Made by a program: the position numbers and the translations under genes. A stretch of 64,000 nucleotides of DNA, taken from NCBI GenBank assembly GCA_012728725.1, contig JAAYEM010000012.1:1-64000 (forward strand), given 5' to 3'. The stretch comes from Tissierellia bacterium. GTDB lineage: Bacteria > Bacillota > Clostridia > Tissierellales > Tepidimicrobiaceae. This document shows positions 54,888-64,000 of this stretch, one piece after another (within the stretch, counting starts at the first letter, position 1; every line of letters starts with the position of its first letter). The notes beneath the pieces are model-generated. The model saw nothing but the letters and a program-made list of their open reading frames with translations. It did no database searches and was not told the DNA's origin.

Positions 54888-55070
54888 TTATTGCATAGGG
54901 GGATGGCCTGGTTTAAAGGTAGCACAGTCGGTTTCTTCCGTAGTAGTTGCATTCCTAGGCTTTATCTCTATTTTAGCTGCAGTACAATGGTCTCCTTCTT
55001 TATAATATTGACAAGTATTAACAACACACTTTACTCCCTCAAGGGGTTGGTTAGTTTTATCTACACCCAT
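54888..55070 (-). CDS. DUF1540 protein
   Basis: The 60-residue protein has the DUF1540 cysteine pattern CVVNTCQYYKEGDHCTAAKI...TDCATF, four cysteines likely binding metal. Such small proteins are common in spore-forming and related anaerobes, function unknown. ATG lies behind AAAGGAGATTGTA. Confidence 0.92.
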   Translation of the reverse strand: MGVDKTNQPLEGVKCVVNTCQYYKEGDHCTAAKIEIKPRNATTTEETDCATFKPGHPPMQ

Positions 55071-55198
55071 TACAATCTCCTTTCTATTTTTAATAATATA
55101 TATACTTATTTTGTGTTTTTTTTATCTATTTATTCAGTATAAATTTCAATAATTAATTACAAGGGATTACTATATAATATACTCATGGGAGAGATTTT

Positions 55199-55933
55199 AT
55201 GGATAAAATGGAAAGATTAGACAAAATATTATCAAACCTTGGCTATGGAAGCAGAAAGGATATAAAAAAAATAATAAAAGAGGGCAGGGTTCAGGTAAAT
55301 AAGGAAACCATTAGGGACAATTCTTTTAAGATAAATCCCTATAAGGATAAGATTGAATTAGATGGTGAGGAAATACAATATAGGAAATATATCTATATTA
55401 TGATGAATAAACCAAAGGGACTTGTATCTTCTACCTATGATCCAGCTAATAGGACTGTCCTAGACTTAATAGATAGTAAATATTTGGCCTTCAGTCCCTT
55501 TCCCGTAGGAAGGCTGGATAAGGATACAGAGGGTTTGTTAATACTAAGTAATGATGGTAAACTAGCCCATGAACTGCTATCACCTAAAAAGGGTATAGAA
55601 AAAACCTATTATGTAGAGGTAGAGGGTTTTATAGACCAAAAGTATAAAAGTAAATTTTGCCAGGGGATTGTTTTAGACGATGGTTACAAGACCCTGCCTG
55701 CAAAACTTGAAATACTGGAGCAGGGTTTTTTCTCTAAAGCCCAATTAACCATTATGGAGGGAAAGTTCCACCAGGTGAAGAGGATGTTTCAAGCAATAGG
55801 TATGGAGGTAGTATACCTTAAAAGGATTTCCATGGGAGGATTGAAATTAGATGAAAGTCTAGGTCCAGGAGAATATAGGGAGTTGACGGAAGAAGAAATT
55901 CAATTATTAAAAGAAGAAAAATCAAATATATGA
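55199..55933 (+). CDS. S4-domain pseudouridine synthase, RsuA family
   Basis: The 244-residue protein has an N-terminal S4 RNA-binding domain (RLDKILSNLGYGSRKDIKK), then the RsuA catalytic domain with NKPKGLVSS, the catalytic Asp motif GRLDKDTEGLLILSNDG and the C-terminal FHQVKRMFQAIG. RsuA modifies 16S rRNA; a 23S-specific RluB-like target is not excluded. ATG at 55199 follows GGGAGAG. Confidence 0.92.
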   Translation: MDKMERLDKILSNLGYGSRKDIKKIIKEGRVQVNKETIRDNSFKINPYKDKIELDGEEIQYRKYIYIMMNKPKGLVSSTYDPANRTVLDLIDSKYLAFSPFPVGRLDKDTEGLLILSNDGKLAHELLSPKKGIEKTYYVEVEGFIDQKYKSKFCQGIVLDDGYKTLPAKLEILEQGFFSKAQLTIMEGKFHQVKRMFQAIGMEVVYLKRISMGGLKLDESLGPGEYRELTEEEIQLLKEEKSNI

Positions 55934-55982
55934 TATAATCTATATATCTTATAATAATTATATATTTAGAAAGGTGTTACAA

Positions 55983-56534
55983 GTGCAACAGTATAAATCT
56001 AAAGGTATATTTGAAACTTTTTTTGACAACAGATCTTCCCTCATCATTCAGTATACTAACGGAGACATTTCCAAAAAAGAGTTTTTAGAGTACAATTTTA
56101 ATTTTGTACAGAAGATGAATGTAAAGCCTTTCAGTAAAATAGACAGTTTTGAAAAGGGAATGTATAATTATCAATATTACAATGTACTGGCAAAGTATTA
56201 TACTATGCTAGCTAGAGACATAAGAAGATCAAGGGAACATAATAAGTATTATATCTATTATAAGAATATGGGAAAGGAGTTTTATCATAAAAAGGATAAG
56301 GCTATTTTACAATTATTAAAATATTTAGAGTTTAAAAATGTGGAAGCTTATTTTATCAAGGTTGAATCCAAATCTCTCCAGGATAAATTATATGAAATAG
56401 TATTATTAGATTATAAAGAAGCCATATTCCATTCTAAAAGCTACTGGTTATTAAAAATATTAAGGGAGGAAGGGGTATTTATAGAGGGCAAGAAGAGGTC
56501 TTTAATTGAAGACTATGTCAATGAAAGATATTAG
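55983..56534 (+). CDS. Uncharacterised protein, DUF6648-like
   Basis: I recognise the 183-residue sequence only as a conserved clostridial protein (DUF6648-like). It is helical and basic, with an NYQYYNVLAKYYTMLA stretch and no membrane segment. GTG 55983 is preferred because AAAGGTG overlaps the GTG at 55974. A hairpin with a T run follows. Function is unknown. Confidence 0.65.
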   Translation: MQQYKSKGIFETFFDNRSSLIIQYTNGDISKKEFLEYNFNFVQKMNVKPFSKIDSFEKGMYNYQYYNVLAKYYTMLARDIRRSREHNKYYIYYKNMGKEFYHKKDKAILQLLKYLEFKNVEAYFIKVESKSLQDKLYEIVLLDYKEAIFHSKSYWLLKILREEGVFIEGKKRSLIEDYVNERY

Positions 56535-56564
56535 ATAGTAGCAAAATTGCTACTATCTTTTTTT
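56533..56564 (+). terminator. Terminator after the DUF6648-like gene
   Basis: AGATAGTAGCAA and TTGCTACTATCT form a tight stem followed by seven T. Confidence 0.85.
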
Positions 56565-56642
56565 AATACTGGTAGGAAAGTCCCATATTTATAATAACTT
56601 AGATTAAAGACTTTCCACCACTACTTTCAACAAAAACTTTTA

Positions 56643-57206
56643 TTACTTGGTAAGTATTTTCAAAATATCTTCCATTGAAGAATTTTTCGCAATATCAAAT
56701 TCCCCATATTTTAATTTAGTCTCCAATTTAAGCTCTATAGCTTTTTCAACAAACTCATTTTTATCCTTTACTAATCCATTAGACTCTAGAATTTCACCAA
56801 TCTTTAAGGGTAAAGAACCAGCAGGTATTTTTATCTTAACTATATTATTTGAATCCTCTTCCTGATGGGAACTATTATCATCTATATTATTATCAGCATT
56901 ATTATTTTCATTATTATCATAATTACTATCTATTTTACTATCATTTTCTTCTCCATCTATATTTCCTTCACCATTTTGGTCTACATTATCTCTATCAGCA
57001 TCAGATTCCTCATTTTCTGAAACTTCCTTGTCATTTTCCTCAATACTTGGTGGGGTTTGTCCCAGGGCATATATTGAATCCTTGCCTAACAAGCCGCCTA
57101 TTTTCCAGTTGATAACTAGAGCCACTACTGCTATTACAAGGATCATGACTATGTAATCGGTACTGTCGTACAGGATGTCTTTTACTTTTTCCCAAAAACT
57201 TTTCAT
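56643..57206 (-). CDS. Short MltG/YceG-like membrane protein
   Basis: The 187-residue protein has a single transmembrane helix (DYIVMILVIAVVALVIN), an Asn/Asp/Glu-rich disordered linker, and a C-terminal LysM-like module (IPAGSLPLKIGEILESNGLV ... KYGEFDIAKNSSMEDILKIL) as in the N-terminal domain of MltG. It lacks the catalytic half. Upstream frame from 57251 is discounted because ATG 57206 follows GAGGTGG. The role may be peptidoglycan-related. Confidence 0.75.
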   Translation of the reverse strand: MKSFWEKVKDILYDSTDYIVMILVIAVVALVINWKIGGLLGKDSIYALGQTPPSIEENDKEVSENEESDADRDNVDQNGEGNIDGEENDSKIDSNYDNNENNNADNNIDDNSSHQEEDSNNIVKIKIPAGSLPLKIGEILESNGLVKDKNEFVEKAIELKLETKLKYGEFDIAKNSSMEDILKILTK

Positions 57207-57321
57207 AAGGCCACCTCGCAATATATCAATAGGATAATGAAGATTTAACATTTACATTGTGTATAATATAATTATAGCTAACATAATTATAACACAATAA
57301 TAAAGAAAAGGTGATAAAAGT

Positions 57322-58296
57322 TTGAAAGAGTTAAATATTAGTAAAAATGATAGTGGCCAGCGCCTAGATAGGTTTTTGAAAAAATACCTATCTGAAGCCC
57401 CTCAGAGTTTTATTTATAAGATGATAAGGAAAAAAAATATCAAAGTAAATGGCAAAAAGGCTAAACCAGATACTATAATCCTTGAAGGGGATACCATCCA
57501 CTTGTATTTGGCAGATGAGACCATAGAAAAGTTTAGGCCTAAACCTGGTGTAGTGAAAAGCAGACTGGTTCCCAATATAATATATGAAGACGATAATATA
57601 ATATTGATAAACAAGCCGGTAGGCATCTTATCCCATTCAGCTAACAAGGAATATGGAAACAATATAGTAGATAGCATGATCCATTATCTGGTTGAAAAGG
57701 GAGAATACAATCCAAGGATTGAAAAAACCTTTACTCCGGCTATCTGCAACCGATTGGATAGAAATACTAGTGGCATTATTATAGGGGCTAAAAACTATGA
57801 ATCCCTGAAGGCAATAAATGATGCCATTAAAAGGAGGAAGGTTAAAAGGTATTACAAAACCATAGTGAAGGGGATAGTAAGGGAAGATCAAATCATAGAA
57901 GGCTATTTGGTAAAGGATGAAAATATCAACAGGGTAAAGGTTGTAAACAGGGAAAAGGAAGATTCAAAGAAGATTATAACCCATATAAGGGTTTTAGATA
58001 CTTCCTCATCTTATTCCCTGTTGGAAGTGGAATTGATTACAGGTAGGACCCATCAGATTAGGGCCCATCTAGCCTCTAAAGGGTATCCAATAATTGGGGA
58101 TAACAAGTATGGAGATAAAAAGGTTAACAAGTATTTTAGAGAAGAATATAATTTAGAGAGCCAGTTTCTCCACGGTTACAGGATAGTTTTTTTAGAAATA
58201 GGTGAAGCCTTTAAATATTTAGAGGGCAAGGAATTTACGGCCAAATTAGGTGAAAAATTTTCAAATATTGAGAGGGATCTGTTTAATAGAAATTAA
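57322..58296 (+). CDS. RluA-family pseudouridine synthase
   Basis: The 324-residue enzyme has an N-terminal S4 domain (GQRLDRFLKKYLSEAPQSFIYK), then the RluA core with NRLDRNTSGIIIGAKN (catalytic Asp) and GRTHQIRAHLASKGYPIIGDNKYG. It converts uridine to pseudouridine in rRNA or tRNA. TTG at 57322 follows AAAGGTGATAAAAG. It is followed by the nucleoside kinase gene after 14 bases. Confidence 0.94.
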   Translation: MKELNISKNDSGQRLDRFLKKYLSEAPQSFIYKMIRKKNIKVNGKKAKPDTIILEGDTIHLYLADETIEKFRPKPGVVKSRLVPNIIYEDDNIILINKPVGILSHSANKEYGNNIVDSMIHYLVEKGEYNPRIEKTFTPAICNRLDRNTSGIIIGAKNYESLKAINDAIKRRKVKRYYKTIVKGIVREDQIIEGYLVKDENINRVKVVNREKEDSKKIITHIRVLDTSSSYSLLEVELITGRTHQIRAHLASKGYPIIGDNKYGDKKVNKYFREEYNLESQFLHGYRIVFLEIGEAFKYLEGKEFTAKLGEKFSNIERDLFNRN

Positions 58297-58310
58297 ATGG
58301 GGGGATTTTG

Positions 58311-59975
58311 ATGACTGATAATATAAGGGTATATGTGGAAGGTTTTGGGGAAATGTCTGTAGATAGAGGTTCTACATTAGAAGAATTATCAAAACTGATA
58401 TATAAAGAGGATTACAAAAAATATCTAGGAGCAAGGGTGAATAATGAAATATACCACCTCCATAAGAAGGTAAAGGAAGATATGCATATAAAATTTCTAA
58501 CTTTGAAGGACAAAGATGGCTATAAGATATACGTTAGGACCATATCCGCCGTATTTATTATGGCATGCAGGAAGGTTTTCCCGGAGTATACAGTGGTAAT
58601 AGAACACTCCTTGGGCAAGGGAATCTATGTGGAATTAGAGGAAGAAAAGTCCATCAGCTTTAGCGACATAGAAAAAATAAAGGGGGAGATGAAAAAGATT
58701 ATTGAAGGGGACATCCCTATAATCAGGAAAAAGGTACCTACCCAAGAAGCCCTTCAATTATTTGAAATATATAAGCACCATGACAAGATAAGGCTCCACA
58801 ATACTTTAGATAATGAGGAGATACAAATATATGAAATTGGAGATTATGTAGATGCTTTCCATGGCTACCTAGCCCCTTCCACCGGCTATGTTGATGTATT
58901 CGACCTAAAATACTATTATCCAGGAGCCATTATACTAATCCCTATCAACGATAGCAGCAATGGATTGCCCCAGTTCAAAGAGCAGAAAAAATTGGCTAAA
59001 GTATTTGAGGAGGCCAGCCAATGGGCTAAAATACTGGATTTATCTTATCTAGGCTCCTTAAATGAAAAGATACTCAATAATGATGTAGATGAGGTTATAA
59101 GGGTATCTGAAGCCTTACACGAAAAGAAGATTGCACAGATTGCAGATATGATTTGCCAGGACGATGATATTAATATTATACTAATAGCCGGTCCCTCCTC
59201 ATCGGGTAAGACTACTTTTGCTCAGAGATTGGCAGTCCATTTAAAGGTAAATGGAAAAAGGCCTATAGCCATTTCTGTAGACGATTACTTTGTGGATAGG
59301 GAGAAAACCCCCTTAAATGAAAGGGGAGAATACGATTTTGAATCCATAGAGGCGGTAGATTTAAAAAGGCTCAATGAGGATCTGGTAAGGCTCCTGGAAG
59401 GGGAGGAAATAGAACTGCCTAAATACAATTTTATTACTGGAAAGAGTGAGCAGTCTGGAATAAGGATTAGGGTGGATAAGGACCATCCAATTATAGTGGA
59501 AGGTATCCATGGATTAAATCCACGACTTACCACCTATATACCTGAAAAGAATAAATTTAAGATATATATTTCCGCCTTAACCCAGTTAAATATTGATGCC
59601 CATAATAGGATTTCCACAACGGATACCAGGCTTATTAGAAGGATAGTTAGGGATAATAAATATAGGGGAAACGATGTGTTCAAAACCTTTGAATTATGGC
59701 AAGGGGTAAGGGAAGGGGAAGAGGAGAATATATTTCCATTCCAGGAAGAGGCGGATGTAATGTTTGATTCAGCCCTAGTTTATGAATTATCCGTCCTAAA
59801 AAAATATGTAGTTCCCCTTCTTGAACAGGTAGATAGCAGCTGTATCTATTATTCCGAGTCTAAAAGGCTGTTAAGGTTTTTAAGTTACTTCCTAGACATA
59901 GAAGATGAAAGATGTATACCACCTAATTCAATTTTGAGGGAATTTATAGGTGGTTCAGGTTTTGATATCCATTAG
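58311..59975 (+). CDS. Uridine-kinase-like nucleoside kinase with TGS/tRNA-synthetase-like head
   Basis: The 554-residue protein begins with a TGS-like region and a threonyl-tRNA-synthetase-editing-like domain (to about residue 240). It continues with a P-loop kinase: Walker A AGPSSSGKTTFAQRLA near residue 290 and the uridine-kinase-like DDYFVDREKTP and EGIHGLNPRL. This arrangement is a known clostridial protein class. ATG 58311 is preferred to TTG 58308 by spacing from GGGGGG. Substrate inferred to be a nucleoside. Confidence 0.88.
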   Translation: MTDNIRVYVEGFGEMSVDRGSTLEELSKLIYKEDYKKYLGARVNNEIYHLHKKVKEDMHIKFLTLKDKDGYKIYVRTISAVFIMACRKVFPEYTVVIEHSLGKGIYVELEEEKSISFSDIEKIKGEMKKIIEGDIPIIRKKVPTQEALQLFEIYKHHDKIRLHNTLDNEEIQIYEIGDYVDAFHGYLAPSTGYVDVFDLKYYYPGAIILIPINDSSNGLPQFKEQKKLAKVFEEASQWAKILDLSYLGSLNEKILNNDVDEVIRVSEALHEKKIAQIADMICQDDDINIILIAGPSSSGKTTFAQRLAVHLKVNGKRPIAISVDDYFVDREKTPLNERGEYDFESIEAVDLKRLNEDLVRLLEGEEIELPKYNFITGKSEQSGIRIRVDKDHPIIVEGIHGLNPRLTTYIPEKNKFKIYISALTQLNIDAHNRISTTDTRLIRRIVRDNKYRGNDVFKTFELWQGVREGEEENIFPFQEEADVMFDSALVYELSVLKKYVVPLLEQVDSSCIYYSESKRLLRFLSYFLDIEDERCIPPNSILREFIGGSGFDIH

Positions 59976-59989
59976 ATGGAGGAGAGATT

Positions 59990-60907
59990 ATGGAGAAATT
60001 ACTAGATAGATTAATAGAAAAAAACAGATATTTGACCCAATTTGGCCAGGTGGCCAATTATATACCTGCACTAGAAAAAGCAAATCCTGAAGACATAGGC
60101 ATTTGCCTTATAGATGGAAAGGGTAAGCAATACTGTAGCGGAGCCTACCATAAAAAGTTTTCAATCCAAAGTATATCCAAGGTAATAGCCCTTATGGTAG
60201 CCCTAATGGATAATGGGGAAGAGGGGGTATTTAAAAGGGTGGGGATGGAGCCCACCGATGAGCCCTTCAACTCCTTTTACAAATTAGACCTTCCCCAGGG
60301 AGAAAAACCCGCCAATCCCATGATCAATTCTGGGGCCATAGTGACCACATCCTTGATAAAGGGGGAGGGGGAGGAAAAGGTCAATAGGTTAATTTATATA
60401 TTGAGGAAGATCACCTCTAATCATGATATTACCTATAATGAAGAAGTGTTTTTATCAGAAAAGGAAACAGGTCATAAGAATAGGGCCATAGCCTACCTTT
60501 TAAAGAATAAGGGGCTACTAGAAGGGGAGGTGGAAGAGGTACTAGATGCCTATTTTAAGCAATGTTCCATAGAAATGGATTGTCGAGATCTTGCTAAGGT
60601 AGGCTGGTTTTTAGCCAATAAGGGGAGGATTTTAAAAAGCAAAGAACAAGTATGCAGCGAGGAGATAATAACCACCATTTTGGCCATAATGACCACCTGC
60701 GGCATGTACAATTTTAGCGGTGAATATGCAGTCAGGGTAGGGATACCCTCCAAATCCGGTGTAGCAGGAGGAATACTGGCTGCAGCAGTTAATGGAATGG
60801 GGATAGGGGTATACGGTCCCGCCTTAGACCAATATGGAAACTCAATTGCAGGATATGGAATACTTAAGGATTTGTCTAAGGAATTAAATTTAAATATATT
60901 TTATTAG
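59990..60907 (+). CDS. glsA: Glutaminase
   Basis: The 305-residue enzyme hydrolyses glutamine to glutamate and ammonia. Serine-beta-lactamase-fold markers are FSIQSISKV (SxxK-type, near 58-66), NPMINSGAI (substrate loop), the TCGMYNFSGEYAVRVG segment and KSGVAGGI. It is a normal-length bacterial GlsA. ATG follows GGAGGAGAG at a distance of 14 bases from the previous stop. Confidence 0.95.
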   Translation: MEKLLDRLIEKNRYLTQFGQVANYIPALEKANPEDIGICLIDGKGKQYCSGAYHKKFSIQSISKVIALMVALMDNGEEGVFKRVGMEPTDEPFNSFYKLDLPQGEKPANPMINSGAIVTTSLIKGEGEEKVNRLIYILRKITSNHDITYNEEVFLSEKETGHKNRAIAYLLKNKGLLEGEVEEVLDAYFKQCSIEMDCRDLAKVGWFLANKGRILKSKEQVCSEEIITTILAIMTTCGMYNFSGEYAVRVGIPSKSGVAGGILAAAVNGMGIGVYGPALDQYGNSIAGYGILKDLSKELNLNIFY

Positions 60908-60958
60908 TCTGGACCCTATTTATAGATTTATTATGGGAATAAATAATTTAAATACCGG

Positions 60959-60998
60959 GAAAATTTAGATAGGGGATTTCAACCCTATCTAAATTTTT
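60959..60998 (+). terminator. Terminator between glsA and the nagZ-like gene
   Basis: GAAAATTTAGATAGGG and CCCTATCTAAATTTTT form a long stem with a T run, immediately before the AGGAGGAG site of the next gene. Confidence 0.85.
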
Positions 60999-61014
60999 AG
61001 GAGGAGAGACTCAC

Positions 61015-62262
61015 ATGAAAAAAAGAACATTTATAATAATATCCATAGGAATACTATTTATTTTATCAAGCTGTATATCTAAACCAGATAAGGATTTAGA
61101 TATGGGGAAAAATCATATACAAAATCCTACAGAAGAAAATTTAGAAGAAACAGAAGAAGTAGATGAAGTAGAGGAACTTATAAAAAGCATGACCTTGGAT
61201 GAAAAGATTGGCCAGCTTTTTATATTGGGATTAAACGGAACAGAAATAGATGACCATATTATAAATATGATTGAAAAAAATCATATAGGGGGCCTTATAT
61301 TGTTTAAGTATAATATTTCCCATGAAAAACAGGCTGTTGAGCTACTTAATTCCTTGAAAAAGGCCAATAGGTCCAACCCTGTCCCCTTATTTTTGTCCAT
61401 AGACGAGGAAGGGGGCAGGGTTACCAGGCTCCCTAGTTCCTTTCATAAATTACCAGAAGCTAAAAGGATTGGAGATATAAATGATAGAACAATCTCCTTG
61501 GAATATGGTAGAATATTAGGAGAAAGAGTAAAATCCCTAGGTTTTAACATGAATTTTGCCCCAGTATTAGATATAAATTCCAATCCTCAAAATCCCGTTA
61601 TAGGGGATAGGGCCTTTGGTTCCAATATAGAAAGGGTAGTAGATAATGGTTTACAGGTGATGGAGGGGATAAAATCCAATAATGTAATACCGGTGGTTAA
61701 GCATTTCCCCGGCCATGGAGACACCAGTATGGATTCCCATATAGATATTCCCCTAGTAGATAAGGATATGAAAGAGCTGGAGGAATTGGAACTGGTACCC
61801 TTTGTTGAGGCTATAAAAAATGGAGCAGATGGGATAATGGTAGGCCATATCCTCTTTCCCCAAATAGATAAGGATTACCCTGCCACCCTTTCCTATGAGA
61901 TAATAAATAGCTTGCTCAGGGAAAAATTATCCTATGATGGGGTGGTATTTTCCGACGATATGACCATGGGAGCAATAGTTAAGAACTATAGCCTAGGGGA
62001 GGCAGCGGTGAAATTTTTGAAGGCAGGAGGAGACATACTATTAATATGCCATGGCTATGAAAACCAAATAGAGGTTTTAAATAGGGTAAAGGAGGAAATC
62101 CATAAGGGAAGTATTAGTGAAGAGGAACTGGATGAGAAGGTATACAGGATTATAAAGTTAAAAGAAAAGTATGATATAAAAGACTGGCTGATAGAATCTG
62201 TAGACTTGGAAGAAATCAACTCTAGAACTATGAAACTTTTGAATGAAATTGATAGTAGATAG
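61015..62262 (+). CDS. nagZ: Lipoprotein beta-N-acetylhexosaminidase, GH3 (NagZ-like)
   Basis: The 415-residue protein is a lipoprotein (IGILFILSSC lipobox) with an acidic linker to about residue 55 and a GH3 barrel. NagZ signatures are SIDEEGGRVTRLP and the KHFPGHGDTSMDSH loop with the catalytic His-Asp pair; the nucleophile Asp lies in VFSDDMTMGAI. The enzyme removes GlcNAc from cell-wall muropeptides. ATG follows AGGAGGAG. The ROK kinase gene follows after 24 bases, suggesting sugar recycling. Confidence 0.92.
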   Translation: MKKRTFIIISIGILFILSSCISKPDKDLDMGKNHIQNPTEENLEETEEVDEVEELIKSMTLDEKIGQLFILGLNGTEIDDHIINMIEKNHIGGLILFKYNISHEKQAVELLNSLKKANRSNPVPLFLSIDEEGGRVTRLPSSFHKLPEAKRIGDINDRTISLEYGRILGERVKSLGFNMNFAPVLDINSNPQNPVIGDRAFGSNIERVVDNGLQVMEGIKSNNVIPVVKHFPGHGDTSMDSHIDIPLVDKDMKELEELELVPFVEAIKNGADGIMVGHILFPQIDKDYPATLSYEIINSLLREKLSYDGVVFSDDMTMGAIVKNYSLGEAAVKFLKAGGDILLICHGYENQIEVLNRVKEEIHKGSISEEELDEKVYRIIKLKEKYDIKDWLIESVDLEEINSRTMKLLNEIDSR

Positions 62263-62286
62263 GTAAGGATTATTAAGGAGGATCTT

Positions 62287-63183
62287 ATGAGAAAGGCAAT
62301 AGGTATTGATCTAGGCGGTACTAATATCTGTGGCGGACTTGTGGATGAGGGAGGTAATATCCTTAAAAGGGCAAGTAAAAGGACGGGGACAGGGGGCAGG
62401 AGGGTAGTTCTAGAGAAAATAGCAGACATTATTAATGAGCTAATGGAAGGGGAACCCATAGAGGGAGTAGGCATAGGTTCTCCTGGATTTATAGATGTAG
62501 AAGGGGGACAGGTACTGTCCAATGGTGGCAATATTAAGGGATGGGCATATACAAAGATTAGGGAGGAATTATATTTAGTATTCAAACATTTGCCCGTATT
62601 TATAGAAAATGATGCCAATGTGGCAGCTATATGTGAGGAATGGCTAGGGGCAGCCAAAGGAATGGACAACTTTGTCATGCTAACCTTAGGCACTGGTGTA
62701 GGTGGGGCAATCTATTCAAAGAAGCTAGGCCTATGGCATGGCAGTAACTATCAAGGGGGGGAGCTAGGGCACACCATTCTATATCCCAATGGAAGACCAT
62801 GTATCTGTGGTCAAAGGGGTTGCGTGGAAAGATATGTATCTGGTTTGGCTGTAGAAAGGAACTATCTTGAATTAACGGGGGAAAGGCTGAGGGGAGAGGA
62901 AATATTCAAAAATAGCCTTAGCCAGCCAAAGTGTAAAGAGGTAGTCCACAGATTTGCTATGGATTTAGCTATCCTTTTAATTACCTTAAAAAACATGCTG
63001 GATCCTGCCGGTATTGTAATAGGTGGCGGTGTAATCAATTCCAGATACTACTGGTGGGATTTAATGATAGACCATTATGAAAGAAACTGTAACAACCCTA
63101 CAGGAACTACAATTGTACCAGCTAAATTTTTGAATGATTCAGGGATAATTGGGGCTGCAAAATTGGTGTTTGATAGGGTATAG
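62287..63183 (+). CDS. ROK-family sugar kinase, glucokinase-like
   Basis: The 298-residue protein has the ATP-binding ROK N-terminus IGIDLGGTNICGGLVDE, ENDANVAAICEEWLGAAKG (catalytic Asp), the LGTGVGGAIYS phosphate-binding segment and a zinc cluster region GHTILYPNGRPCICGQRGCVERYVS. Glucokinase or N-acetylsugar kinase activity is plausible; with NagZ upstream, N-acetylglucosamine is attractive but inferred. ATG follows AAGGAGG. Confidence 0.92.
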   Translation: MRKAIGIDLGGTNICGGLVDEGGNILKRASKRTGTGGRRVVLEKIADIINELMEGEPIEGVGIGSPGFIDVEGGQVLSNGGNIKGWAYTKIREELYLVFKHLPVFIENDANVAAICEEWLGAAKGMDNFVMLTLGTGVGGAIYSKKLGLWHGSNYQGGELGHTILYPNGRPCICGQRGCVERYVSGLAVERNYLELTGERLRGEEIFKNSLSQPKCKEVVHRFAMDLAILLITLKNMLDPAGIVIGGGVINSRYYWWDLMIDHYERNCNNPTGTTIVPAKFLNDSGIIGAAKLVFDRV

Positions 63184-63197
63184 AGGAGGATTTAGCC

Positions 63198-64000
63198 TTG
63201 GATAGAATAGTTTACATAGGGCCATATAATAACCATAAAAGTGAAGAATTATTTAATAAAGCCATATCCTATTTAAGAGAAAATAAGGGTGATAGGTTTT
63301 ATTACATATTGCCCAATGGAAGGTTACTTACAAGATATAGAAAGAGGATGATAGAAAAGGTAGGACAAACCTTCCAAATAAACCTGTTTACCTTTGACAA
63401 TATAGTAGACAGGCTATTGGAGGATTATTTTTACATAAACATAGATGGGGAATTGAAGGAAGCCATATTAAGCAATGTAGTAAGTCAATTGACCCAGGAA
63501 GGCAAGGTCAAATATTATAGGGAGGTTGCCTCTAAAAAAGGCTTTATAAAAATCCTATCCAATATAATTGGGGATATAAAAAGATCCTTGATTACTCCTG
63601 AAATCTATCTAGAAAGATGTCCAGATAATCTATTTTTTAAAGAGATAGGAATAATATATAAAGGGTATGAAAGAAAGCTATCAGATTTTGGACTTATAGA
63701 TAAGGAAGGGAGCTTTTTCAAGAGTTTAGCCCTATTAAAAGAGGATAACTCCTTCTTTGATGATTTGGATTTTATTATAATAGATGGTTTCTTTGACTTT
63801 AGACCACAGGAATTGGAATTGTTAAAGGAAATATCCAATACTAAAGTTCCCATGTATATAAATATGCCCTTTAATAGGGATTATAATTTTAATACCTTTA
63901 CTGAAACTTTGACTATTTTAGAGGGATTAGGCTTTAAAATGGAATATGTGGATGAAGGAGAATTATCTTATTTTGAACAGATGGCCAATATCCTATTTAG
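63198..64000 (+). CDS. addB: AddB-like helicase-nuclease subunit (partial)
   Basis: The frame starts at TTG 63198 behind AGAGGAGGA and is cut by the window end at residue 267. It reads LDRIVYIGPYNNHKSEELFN, then YYILPNGRLLTRYRKRMI and LDFIIIDGFFDFRPQELELL, matching the N-terminal inactive-helicase part of AddB, the Chi-recognising subunit of AddAB. The nuclease domain lies beyond the window. Confidence 0.85.
   Translation, partial: MDRIVYIGPYNNHKSEELFNKAISYLRENKGDRFYYILPNGRLLTRYRKRMIEKVGQTFQINLFTFDNIVDRLLEDYFYINIDGELKEAILSNVVSQLTQEGKVKYYREVASKKGFIKILSNIIGDIKRSLITPEIYLERCPDNLFFKEIGIIYKGYERKLSDFGLIDKEGSFFKSLALLKEDNSFFDDLDFIIIDGFFDFRPQELELLKEISNTKVPMYINMPFNRDYNFNTFTETLTILEGLGFKMEYVDEGELSYFEQMANILF

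Noticed and set aside
62055-62693. Minus-strand 212-residue ORF
   Set aside because: It is antisense to the nagZ-like and ROK kinase genes, Ser/Pro-rich, with no motif.
1-64000. CRISPR arrays, tRNA or rRNA genes
   Set aside because: No regularly spaced repeats, cloverleaf with CCA end, or rRNA stretches were noticed on reading both strands.

Overview
The window is AT-rich, densely coding DNA from a Gram-positive anaerobe of the Bacillota, most likely Clostridia or Tissierellia. The evidence is strong AGGAGG/AAGGGG ribosome binding sites, frequent TTG and GTG starts, AGG and ATA codon preference, three T-box leaders, an oxygen-sensitive class III ribonucleotide reductase (RNR) beside a B12-dependent class II enzyme, FeoAB, a CBS-DRTGG manganese pyrophosphatase, DUF1540/DUF1292/DUF438 proteins and a probable selenoprotein. 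This placement is inferred from gene content, not from a marker gene. I saw no rRNA, tRNA, CRISPR array or prophage. The only recognisable insertion sequence is a transposase 5' end cut by the left edge.

Layout. 0-8 kb: IS end, Trp-type T-box and a solitary trpB, a DUF4153 membrane protein, msrA, a HAD phosphatase, then nrdDG behind a promoter carrying two NrdR-like boxes exactly 32 bp apart. 8-16 kb: pterin dehydratase, GNAT, a TetM-like EF-G relative, and an ABC ATPase with a giant coiled-coil FtsX permease. 16-22 kb: feoAB divergent from a DtxR-type regulator, and a secreted serine hydrolase. 22-30 kb: small accessory enzymes (flavoprotein, several GNATs, deaminase, nuclease-helicase fusion, Nudix, glutaredoxin, DUF438) with two broken genes. 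30-38.5 kb: two amino-acid ABC transporters on the minus strand, a LIV type behind a probable Val T-box and a TrpXYZ type behind a probable Phe T-box. 38.6-47.4 kb: the probable selenoprotein glutaredoxin, pyrophosphatase, DsbA-like protein, UvrC-like half protein, MFS plus ArsR regulator with a perfect palindromic operator candidate, AlkD, a lipoprotein, fRMsr and a large intricately folded non-coding element. 47.4-64 kb: nrdJ, an orphan methyltransferase, then housekeeping genes ending in a truncated addB.

Functional themes. Amino-acid supply is under tRNA-sensing control: trpB and two transporters each have their own T-box. dNTP synthesis is represented by class III and class II reductases. 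Thiol and methionine redox repair is represented by MsrA, fRMsr, Cys- and Sec-type glutaredoxins and a DsbA-like protein. Iron uptake is paired with a metalloregulator.

The most interesting items are (i) a 90-residue glutaredoxin-like gene at 38647-38919 with an in-frame UGA at the first active-site cysteine and a SECIS-like hairpin 17 nt downstream, with a Cys paralogue at 28881-29138, and (ii) the 46814-47202 structured element, whose arms have alternative, mutually exclusive pairing partners.
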